Shown: positions 6,217 through 12,537 of the stretch, one piece after another
Layout: each line of letters starts with the position of its first letter
Numbering within the stretch: position 1 is the first letter of the stretch
Origin: a virus
DNA: 23,422 nucleotides
Direction: 5' to 3' (one strand)
IMG/VR virus record: IMGVR_UViG_3300022592_000033
Location: 1 to 23,422 of that record
Translations under genes and position numbers: made by a program
Notes under the pieces: model-generated
Told to the model about the DNA's origin: nothing
What the model saw: only the letters and a program-made list of their open reading frames with translations
Databases searched by the model: none

Positions 6217-6820
6217 GATTGGCTCCTAGACGTTTAATATACTTAGCTACTTGTTTTTCTAATTGTAACATAACTTTACGATCTTGCCTAAAATTTCGGC
6301 GATACATTCTGTATACCTTTGTCAAGACCATATGTCGATCGTACACTATCATTTCGCTGGCAATGTTAAATGCGTAGGCCAGTATTTCATCTTCGCAACC
6401 AAGATAGTCCTTCATTGTGTCATTGTATCGTAAATTGTTTTTATCTCGGTATCCACGACCATGCTTATATCCACGACGCCGGCAATAATATCGATGTAGG
6501 TATTCGTGAGTGATTGTGTCTGCAAGATGGAAACTCATCCGATCCCAGTCATAATCACTGAAACTGACCCATCGACAGCGTGAACCAAATGTCAAGGTAA
6601 CATAAACACAGGGATCGTCTTGACTATCGTCGTAAGGACGATATTCAGCAGTTATCCAAAAGTTTTTCTTTGATAGTTCAGAGTCACGTACACAATTAAA
6701 TCGCAACTGCGGGTCACGAAACTGCATACGGATTAAATGTGTAAAGCTCTCGGGGGTATAAGTCTTCGGCCCGTGTTTTACAGGAAGTTTTTTTATACGC
6801 TCGAGAGTTTCAAAAAACAT
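6185..6820 (-). CDS. Putative zinc metallopeptidase with HEYLH motif (211 aa)
   Basis: Residues 105-109 read HEYLH in a helix (ADTITHEYLHRYY), the HExxH zinc site of gluzincin-like peptidases: two His ligands and the catalytic Glu106. A downstream helix with CEDEILAYAFNIASEM offers Glu143 or Glu145 as the third ligand. Basic and aromatic residues flank the site (RRRGYKHGRGYRDKN), and the C-terminal 40 residues are basic and helical. There is no signal peptide, so it acts in the cytoplasm or virion. It begins one base inside the stop of the cell-wall hydrolase gene (TAATG), so the two are coupled. Substrate unknown; removal of a host factor is possible. Confidence 0.65.
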   Translation of the reverse strand: MFFETLERIKKLPVKHGPKTYTPESFTHLIRMQFRDPQLRFNCVRDSELSKKNFWITAEYRPYDDSQDDPCVYVTLTFGSRCRWVSFSDYDWDRMSFHLADTITHEYLHRYYCRRRGYKHGRGYRDKNNLRYNDTMKDYLGCEDEILAYAFNIASEMIVYDRHMVLTKVYRMYRRNFRQDRKVMLQLEKQVAKYIKRLGANHEQVVRRVSI

Positions 6821-7524
6821 TACAAACGACCGGACCTTTCTTTAAAGAAAACGTGTCCGCCTACTTGAGCCACTACGGGTTTTCCCCATTGTGGGTGTAT
6901 ATAAACAGCATGAAAGTACAGAGCATCTCTGTACTTTTTTTGCCATTCAGTGTATTCGCCCTGCAATAATCTCTCAGCGACTGCCTGACTGTCTTCCCAG
7001 TGTTGATTTTTCAACTTGGGTACACGAGCCAAAGCACATTTCCAGCTAAACTGGCATACTGTTACTTTTTGACTGATCAACTTGGTTTCAGTATGTGGGA
7101 TCTGTTCCCCAACAATGTTACGAACCATCTTAGTTACTGTAACTTCTCGAATACGTTCTGTTACAGTTTTTTGATCTACTACTGAACAAATTGAACTACC
7201 AAAACGTCCATCACGAACACGGTTAATGGTAACCATTGCTACCGCTACTTTCCCTTCCAAGGGCTCACTGCCAGCTTCGTAATAGATATTGTGTGCCAGG
7301 CAATCTACATCTTTTGAATTGTAGTTGATATCCAAAATAGGATCGATCAATACCTGCACTAAATTGTCAAAACGCTCTCGCGTTTGATATTTGATTGTGT
7401 CAACCATTCCTGGCGACAACTGTGCTACTTGTAATACTTGTACTTCTTCTGCATGACCGGGTGCCATTACGGTCAGGGCTGATATTGCTACTATGACTGA
7501 AACTACTTGAGCCAAAGTTCTCAT
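6820..7524 (-). CDS. SleB/CwlJ-type cell wall hydrolase with signal peptide (234 aa)
   Basis: This belongs to the Hydrolase_2 family, which cleaves peptidoglycan. A Sec signal peptide is clear (basic start, VVSVIVAISALTVM core, GHA cleavage site near residue 25). The conserved core is DCLAHNIYYEAG (74-85) with catalytic Glu83, then VAMVTINRV (95-103), SICSVV (111-116), CQFSW (157-161), ALYFHA (201-206) and GHVFF (223-227). About 35 extra residues lie between SVVDQ and CQFSW, which normally nearly adjoin. AAGGAGG precedes ATG with 7-base spacing. It likely works in the periplasm as an exported endolysin, or loosens the wall locally. It leads an operon with the HEYLH protein. Confidence 0.85.
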   Translation of the reverse strand: MRTLAQVVSVIVAISALTVMAPGHAEEVQVLQVAQLSPGMVDTIKYQTRERFDNLVQVLIDPILDINYNSKDVDCLAHNIYYEAGSEPLEGKVAVAMVTINRVRDGRFGSSICSVVDQKTVTERIREVTVTKMVRNIVGEQIPHTETKLISQKVTVCQFSWKCALARVPKLKNQHWEDSQAVAERLLQGEYTEWQKKYRDALYFHAVYIHPQWGKPVVAQVGGHVFFKERSGRL

Positions 7525-7597
7525 ATTTCGTCCTCCTTAAGTTGTACGATTCGATAAACTGAAAACGTTAGATATTTACGGCCATATCTTAGTAGTT

Positions 7598-7626
7598 ATA
7601 ATACTATATTAATCAGGGAAAGTCAA
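7598..7626 (-). promoter_or_regulatory. Sigma-70-type promoter TTGACT-17-TATTAT
   Basis: -35 TTGACT (7621-7626), a 17-base spacer and -10 TATTAT (7598-7603) on the minus strand, about 70 bases before the sleB-type ATG at 7524. A weak late-like GTAAATAT also lies at about 7572-7579, so the gene might be read both early and late. Confidence 0.65.
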
Positions 7627-7666
7627 GGTAAGTAACGTTTCTGATAGAAAAACCACCATTAAAACC

Positions 7667-9505
7667 CTACTTATTCTGAGATAAGTACGTGGTTAATGAG
7701 GTGTTTTGAGTCAAACTGTTAATAACGGACAATTGAGGTTTTGGGTCATTGGCGTCAGTTTGATTGTTGATTGTTTCTGATATTGCCGCTCGTATAGTAT
7801 CGCCAGCGGCGTCGTTAGTGATTAATCTTTTGATAAAAACGTTGGCTTCAATGCCCAAGTGGTCTGGACCACCCAAGGATCCAACACGTTGCCCAAAACT
7901 TAACAATATACTAGATGGTGCTGTAGCAAATAATGCTCCGGCTCGTCCTAGATTATTAACTTCGTTGGTCAAATGATTTAGCATATAATAATATGCTGTT
8001 TGACTTTGATCCAGGGCTGTACTATTGGGCAAATTATTCATAGCCGAATTGACTCCAACAACTGCCGCAGTAACAAAACTAGGATCGGGGTCTGCATAAC
8101 TGGTTGATGTGGCACCAGAATCTGGATCCGTTGTAGTAGTCCCACTAGCATAATAAACTGTGTATGTTTGTTGTACAGCACTATCTAAATTTTGTAATGC
8201 AGTATAGACTGGTTTTACTATACTAGAGTAATTTGTGTTTATAGTATGTAAGTTTGCCGAATAAGGTATACCGGCTGTAGCACCAAGATAATCAACTATA
8301 ATAGGATTGCCCAACTGTCCAGTACCGGGTGATGTTGCCAAAGCCGCGGCCGATGGGGAAAGTATAGAATCAGAAGATTTAGTTGTTGTGTATTTTAATA
8401 CCGGAACATCTACACTATTAAAAAATTGTGCTACATCAGACCAATTTTTAAAATTGCGTTGACTAACACGACTATTTAAATAATTGGCCAAATCGCTCAT
8501 TGATGTTACACCCAGTGCAGTAACTTGCGGCAAAAATAAAGGATCTATTACCTTGTTAATATCAAGAAGATCTGCTAGCGTCGATATATTTTGTGTAGAT
8601 CCTGTAAATCCTGTAGCTGATATAATTGCGGTTAAATTACTGCCAGTTACGGTTTTGTAAATGTTTAACACTACAGCTGGACTATTACCTGTCACTATAT
8701 TTGTGACTACCACATTATTAATTGATGGTAATTCTACGTCGCCAATTGCTGTTTGTGATGTTACTGTAGTTGACTGTGCTGTAGTTGTAGTTGTAGTCTT
8801 GGGAATATTGGTAATATCCGAAGTATCTAATCCAGCGGCAGTAAGTTGATTACTTAAATTTCCGTAGCTACCAAGATTTTGATTTAATAAATTTTGACCA
8901 AATACATAGGGATCGACGATCAAATTGATGTTGGTTACATTGTACATCGTACCCCAGCTGGCAACAAGATTGGCCAGCAACGGTGCGTGTATTCCAACTC
9001 CGCCGGTGACTAAATCTACTAAGCCGCCATAGGCAATTCCACTTTGAGCGTAAGTTTTATTTTTAAGTAACTTAATACTGGCTATTGTATCAAATACATT
9101 ACTGGCATGACCTTGCACCATGGAAAAAGTATTGGCAAATCCGCTCATGCCATAAGCAAAAGCACCCAACGCTTCGTTTTTAATAGTACCTATTGCGCTG
9201 GCAATGTTACCAGTGTTACGGGCAACCACAGCCCCTTTACTAACCGTTGGAGTAATATTGCTGGGATATATGTCTAATAGAAACTCACCGTGCCGTACTC
9301 CCGACCCAATGGTATTAATAATAGGAACAATAACATTACCAATATTAGGCTCAACAACTGCGGCGGTATAAATTTTGTTTAATAAAACTATTGTGGTATT
9401 TTGATTTTGATAAGTTGATATCTCGGCTAGTAGATTAGAATTAACGTTTAGTCCTTGGCCATTAACAATGGCAGCAGTGGAATTTAATTGTACGGCGGAA
9501 GCCAT
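7667..9505 (-). CDS. Putative virion/baseplate structural protein (612 aa)
   Basis: A Ser/Thr/Asn/Val-rich protein with little charge and only small hydrophobic patches, as in phage tail components. A Thr-rich linker (PKTTTTTTAQSTTVTSQT, about 235-252) splits an N-terminal part (repeated helical patches such as NEALGAFAYGMSGFANTF) from a C-terminal part. It starts one base after the stop of the PAAR gene and has GGGGAA as ribosome site, so the two are cotranslated. I infer a baseplate hub or spike-associated role from that pairing. No enzyme motif is visible, and no named family is certain. Confidence 0.65.
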   Translation of the reverse strand: MASAVQLNSTAAIVNGQGLNVNSNLLAEISTYQNQNTTIVLLNKIYTAAVVEPNIGNVIVPIINTIGSGVRHGEFLLDIYPSNITPTVSKGAVVARNTGNIASAIGTIKNEALGAFAYGMSGFANTFSMVQGHASNVFDTIASIKLLKNKTYAQSGIAYGGLVDLVTGGVGIHAPLLANLVASWGTMYNVTNINLIVDPYVFGQNLLNQNLGSYGNLSNQLTAAGLDTSDITNIPKTTTTTTAQSTTVTSQTAIGDVELPSINNVVVTNIVTGNSPAVVLNIYKTVTGSNLTAIISATGFTGSTQNISTLADLLDINKVIDPLFLPQVTALGVTSMSDLANYLNSRVSQRNFKNWSDVAQFFNSVDVPVLKYTTTKSSDSILSPSAAALATSPGTGQLGNPIIVDYLGATAGIPYSANLHTINTNYSSIVKPVYTALQNLDSAVQQTYTVYYASGTTTTDPDSGATSTSYADPDPSFVTAAVVGVNSAMNNLPNSTALDQSQTAYYYMLNHLTNEVNNLGRAGALFATAPSSILLSFGQRVGSLGGPDHLGIEANVFIKRLITNDAAGDTIRAAISETINNQTDANDPKPQLSVINSLTQNTSLTTYLSQNK

Positions 9506-9506
9506 C

Positions 9507-9824
9507 TTATTCCCCGACTAAGACTGTTGTGGCAGCAACAATTTCCATATGGTGTAGTCCACAGGAACAAAAACTACCAAATCTAGCCAACGGTTTTCCT
9601 TCAACTAATACCGTAGTTGATCCATCAATAATCACAGCAGCGGCACAAGGAGGATTAAATCCTGGTGCTTTTGGATTAAATGGATTGCCATGTATAGTTA
9701 CAGGGCTACCTACCGTCAGCGCCGGACGTCCCTGGATTAAAACTGTCGGGGAGATAGATTGTCCTACTCCCGGCGGTCCAAATAAGGTGTTGGTTAAATC
9801 TCCCTGAGTTGCCGCAAATGCCAT
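9507..9824 (-). CDS. PAAR-motif spike tip protein (105 aa)
   Basis: Short Gly/Pro/Val strands repeat as in PAAR proteins, which cap the membrane-piercing spike of contractile tails (T4 gp5.4). Visible are the GDL start, the segment VLIQGRPALTVGSPVTIHGN, and VLVEGKPLARFGSFCSCGLH near the end. Cys60, Cys86, Cys88, His91 and His92 (with His45) can bind the metal at the tip. At 105 residues it is full length for the family. ATG follows directly on the stop of the upstream gene (TAAATG). A TATAAATAC late box lies about 125 bases upstream, inside that gene. The 612-aa structural gene follows after one base. Confidence 0.85.
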   Translation of the reverse strand: MAFAATQGDLTNTLFGPPGVGQSISPTVLIQGRPALTVGSPVTIHGNPFNPKAPGFNPPCAAAVIIDGSTTVLVEGKPLARFGSFCSCGLHHMEIVAATTVLVGE

Positions 9825-10136
9825 TTAAGTAATTATTCCGCCTCTAGTGACTGGCTGAATACCTGTTGTGGTTTGAATATAATGATCTGCCATGTCCTGC
9901 ATTGCAGGACTGTGCATAACAATATTCGCTTTATTCAGCGTTACACTAGTATTTATATCAGCCGAAATCATGGCCTGCATTAACCCAATGCCCTTGTTAC
10001 TAGGTACTAGAATTAAAGGTTTACTAATTGTATAACAGTCATCTACTGTTTCTATAACTTTTGCTACAATTTCGTCGCCATTGACTAATTTGAAACCCAC
10101 GATATCGCCTTCTGCGTATCCTTTATTGATTAACAT
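9825..10136 (-). CDS. Small Sm/SH3-like barrel protein (103 aa), function unknown
   Basis: The N-terminal half reads as a small beta-barrel of the Sm/LSm type: GDIVGFKLVNGDEIVAKV (10-27) is like an Sm1 motif, followed by a strand TISKPLILV (36-44). The C-terminal part (NKANIVMHSPAMQDMADHYI) is like the Sm2 strand plus a helix, and it ends in a QTTTGIQ tail. Proteins of this shape recur in T4-like marine phages, but I know of no proven role; RNA binding is only suggested by fold. AAGGA precedes ATG. It lies 3 bases after the glutaredoxin gene and carries an internal late promoter box for the PAAR gene. Confidence 0.65.
   Translation of the reverse strand: MLINKGYAEGDIVGFKLVNGDEIVAKVIETVDDCYTISKPLILVPSNKGIGLMQAMISADINTSVTLNKANIVMHSPAMQDMADHYIQTTTGIQPVTRGGIIT
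9949..9957 (-). promoter_or_regulatory. T4-type late promoter box (TATAAATAC) inside the Sm-like gene
   Basis: This is a perfect TATAAATA on the minus strand, within the coding region (over the codons for ADINTS). It is placed to fire about 120 bases before the PAAR gene, giving the spike genes their own late transcript. A GTCCTGC/GCAGGAC hairpin (9894-9910) would be in the leader. Confidence 0.55.
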
Positions 10137-10139
10137 ATT

Positions 10140-10364
10140 TTATCCTTGTAAATGTTTTCTAAGTTCTGTAAACCCGCCTATTAATTGTTCATCCACAAAA
10201 ATCTGTGGCAATGTACGTGCATTTGGTACTGCCTCCAATAACTGCTCTCGAGTCCAATCATGCATGATATTACGTTCTTCGTATTCAATTCCTTTTGATT
10301 CTAATAATGCTTTTGCCTGAAGGCAGTAGGGACAATTTTCTTTACTCCAAACGATTGCTTTCAT
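10140..10364 (-). CDS. grx: Glutaredoxin (74 aa)
   Basis: The CPYC active site (Cys11-Pro-Tyr-Cys14) follows a KAIVWSKENC strand. The cis-Pro motif TLPQIF and the GGFTEL glutathione-site turn complete a full glutaredoxin fold of normal length. The start at 10364 (MKAIVWSK) is chosen over longer frames since GAAGGA lies 7 bases upstream and the longer frame runs into nrdB. It is the electron donor that re-reduces ribonucleotide reductase, matching its place 13 bases after nrdB. T4 encodes a comparable donor, NrdC. Confidence 0.93.
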   Translation of the reverse strand: MKAIVWSKENCPYCLQAKALLESKGIEYEERNIMHDWTREQLLEAVPNARTLPQIFVDEQLIGGFTELRKHLQG

Positions 10365-10377
10365 ATTATAGTCCTTC

Positions 10378-11478
10378 TTATAAACTTGGTAATGCGTCGT
10401 AGTCAATGGCATCACTCATAACGCCGATAACATACGATGTACTTTCCGATTCTTGTAATGCTGTTTGCTTCTTACTAGTATCTGTGTGCTTGTTAAACCA
10501 TGGAATAGGTGTTGTCTTAGGTGCCAATGCCTGATACTTAATGCCAATATCTTTTAATGCGCCAACGGCAGTATAATCAACAAAATCTTTAAGAATTGCA
10601 GCGTTTAAACCAATAACCGGGCCCTTCTGGAATAGATAATCAGCCCAGGCCTTCTCTTCACGTATAACGTCCATGTAGAGTTGATATACTTCTGCTTCGC
10701 ACTCTGCTTTAATATCAGCAAACCGGCTGTCTTCTTTGATTACTTGATTGATCAAGTAAGCAGTCCAACCTTTGTGTAGTAACTCGTCTTGTAGGATTAG
10801 GCTGATGATATTACCGTTACCCATAAAGATACGATTCTCAACCATTGCTAAACTAGTAGCAAAGCTCACCATGAATCTGAATGCTTCTAGTGCATAGCTG
10901 GCGTGTAAGGCCATCCAGATAGCCTTGATGTGATCACGTTCTTTAATTGTTTCGCCTAATTCTTTACGACAATTAATTTTGTGTAGGGCATCATAGTAAT
11001 TGCCAACAGTACTTGCCATATCAACAATTTGTTGTGTGTCGTGTATTGTGTTAAACACATCTTTAGGTACATTATAAATGTTACGAATAATGTGACTATA
11101 TGAACGGCTATGAATATTCGTTTCAAAGAAAGTCCAGTTATAGATAAGTGCTTCTAGTTCTGGTAATGATACTACCGGCATAAACACTTGACTCGGGGCA
11201 CGACCTTGTAAACTATCTAGTGCTGTTTGGCGTAGTAAATTACTTGTAAAGATATGCTTAACTGCATCTGACGCATCTTTAAAGTCGTTGGCATCTTTAG
11301 TAAGACTAATCTCTTCTGGTTGCCAAAAGAATCCACGGGCCGTAGATTCAAAGTCTGCAATCTTTTTGTACTTAACTTCTTCAAAACGTTGAATAGTTAC
11401 AGGACCTGCTGGATCAAGAAACATCTTACGATTAAGATAATCTGTTTTAGTGTTTAGGTCGTATTGTGCTTTACTCAT
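10378..11478 (-). CDS. nrdB: Ribonucleotide reductase class Ia small subunit NrdB
   Basis: This subunit makes the diiron-tyrosyl radical used by NrdA to turn NDPs into dNDPs. At 366 residues it is near the E. coli length (375). Candidate metal ligands are Asp88 (LDSLQGR), Glu119 and His123 (FFETNIHSRSY), Glu198 (ALEAFRF), and Glu232 and His235 (QDELLH). Tyr127 is the radical site, Trp52 and the tail Tyr349 (TSYVIG) the radical path. The helix with Glu119 has E-x3-H where E. coli and T4 have E-x2-H (SETIHSRSY), a one-residue insertion. It starts as ATGA inside the end of the 98-aa gene and is followed by glutaredoxin. Confidence 0.95.
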   Translation of the reverse strand: MSKAQYDLNTKTDYLNRKMFLDPAGPVTIQRFEEVKYKKIADFESTARGFFWQPEEISLTKDANDFKDASDAVKHIFTSNLLRQTALDSLQGRAPSQVFMPVVSLPELEALIYNWTFFETNIHSRSYSHIIRNIYNVPKDVFNTIHDTQQIVDMASTVGNYYDALHKINCRKELGETIKERDHIKAIWMALHASYALEAFRFMVSFATSLAMVENRIFMGNGNIISLILQDELLHKGWTAYLINQVIKEDSRFADIKAECEAEVYQLYMDVIREEKAWADYLFQKGPVIGLNAAILKDFVDYTAVGALKDIGIKYQALAPKTTPIPWFNKHTDTSKKQTALQESESTSYVIGVMSDAIDYDALPSL

Positions 11479-11771
11479 AATTTATCTTCTTCTTTCACTA
11501 ATTCTATAAGCATACGATACTTACTGTATGCGTCAGCGACTGCTGGGTATTTCTCTCTTAACTTGTATTCTTCTTCACCATCTTGAATAGTCATACACTT
11601 AATCCAGTCTGCCTCGTAGGAGGTTTCGATACCATCTTTTCTTGTAACAGCGTTAGTCCATCGTGCTCGGTGTGCCGCGTTGTGTAATCGAGCAAATCCT
11701 TCTCGCATCGGCTCATTCAACTTTCTTGTATCTAATATATACACAGGAGCATTTAAATCGTAATCACTCAT
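11475..11771 (-). CDS. Hypothetical 98-aa protein between nrdA and nrdB
   Basis: I do not recognise this protein. It is charged and mostly helical (REGFARLHNAAHRARWTNAV, then ALREKYPAVADAYSKYRMLI-like helix). It has one Cys (IKCMTI) and an acidic end (KEEDKL). It overlaps nrdB by ATGA and the HNH gene by 8 bases, so it is probably made together with the reductase. No classical ribosome site is seen; AAGAAAC precedes ATG. A role tied to dNTP synthesis is possible by position only. Confidence 0.75.
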   Translation of the reverse strand: MSDYDLNAPVYILDTRKLNEPMREGFARLHNAAHRARWTNAVTRKDGIETSYEADWIKCMTIQDGEEEYKLREKYPAVADAYSKYRMLIELVKEEDKL

Positions 11772-12498
11772 ACTGTTTCTTTTTCATCTTACATCTATCA
11801 AAATGGAACCGCTTCATTGCTGGTCCTCTGCCTTCTTTATTACAATGCGGACATACATAATCATATTTTTTAACACCAGCCAACCGACTTGTTCTTGGAG
11901 GCATAGATTCTACATAATCGTATCTAATCTGCTTGCCCTTACAATGCGTAAACTTTCCTTCTGCGGTTAGTTTAACATTAATTGGAGTCGAGCCAATAGC
12001 GTCGGCACACTCAGTTAGTGTTCTAAACTCTTTTTCAAACTTACCATCGATGCCATAAACATACACTCTTACCCCTACTGCTTCTGTCATTGATGCTTTG
12101 CTTGTTGCCGCAATTTGCTTCTTTGTTTCTTCTGTATGTGTTTTATCTTTCATACCTTTAGGATGCCCAAATTCTTTTTGATACGCTTTCATTTGGACAG
12201 ACATTGATTCTCCCATACGCCTACGCAACCATCCAAATAACTTATTATTAACTCTGCGGTCTGTTTGATGTAGTGTCATTAATTGTGTTGCGTAAACTAA
12301 ATCTCTATTCCCTGGATACATCTTAACTAACAGCTGGTGAGCAACAAAATGTTCCTCTGCTGTTAGCACAGCAATATTACTTTTGTCATTTGTTCCGCCT
12401 AAACAACGCGGAATAATATGATGCCGTTCTTTGTAGCCTTCTAATACTCTTGATTGACTGCGTTCTATTAATCTATTGTAGTGTAAACTGTAGTTCAT
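11764..12498 (-). CDS. HNH homing endonuclease between nrdA and nrdB (244 aa)
   Basis: The start at 12498 (MNYSLHYNRLIERSQSRVLE) matches the usual opening of phage HNH homing enzymes; a longer frame begins with TTG. The HNH core is YKERHHIIPRCLGGTNDKSN (22-41), with His26/His27 and Asn41, then LTAEEHFVAHQLL containing His50 and His54. Residues about 140-190 look like a NUMOD1-type DNA-binding helix-turn-helix (FRTLTECADAIGSTPINVKL). The C-terminus has a C2HC zinc finger (Cys216, Cys219, His232, Cys236). The site between nrdA and nrdB is the place where T4 carries mobE. An AATAAATA late box ends 5 bases before ATG. It is selfish rather than part of the reductase. Confidence 0.9.
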   Translation of the reverse strand: MNYSLHYNRLIERSQSRVLEGYKERHHIIPRCLGGTNDKSNIAVLTAEEHFVAHQLLVKMYPGNRDLVYATQLMTLHQTDRRVNNKLFGWLRRRMGESMSVQMKAYQKEFGHPKGMKDKTHTEETKKQIAATSKASMTEAVGVRVYVYGIDGKFEKEFRTLTECADAIGSTPINVKLTAEGKFTHCKGKQIRYDYVESMPPRTSRLAGVKKYDYVCPHCNKEGRGPAMKRFHFDRCKMKKKQYE

Positions 12499-12502
12499 AA
12501 TA

Positions 12503-12511
12503 CTATTTATT
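12503..12511 (-). promoter_or_regulatory. T4-type late promoter box (AATAAATAG) before the HNH gene
   Basis: The minus strand reads AATAAATAG in the 39 bases between the nrdA stop and the HNH start. The expected transcription start is the A of ATG, so the mRNA may be leaderless. Confidence 0.45.
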
Positions 12512-12537
12512 ATTCTCTTATGATTACCCAATATTTT

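Noticed and set aside
7572-7579. GTAAATAT as a late promoter for the wall hydrolase
   Set aside because: The first base departs from every clear late box here and a much better sigma-70-type promoter is just upstream; noted only as a possibility.
7667-7700. CTTAT/ATAAG pairing at the end of the 612-aa gene as a terminator
   Set aside because: Only 5 weak base pairs, and no T run directly after it.
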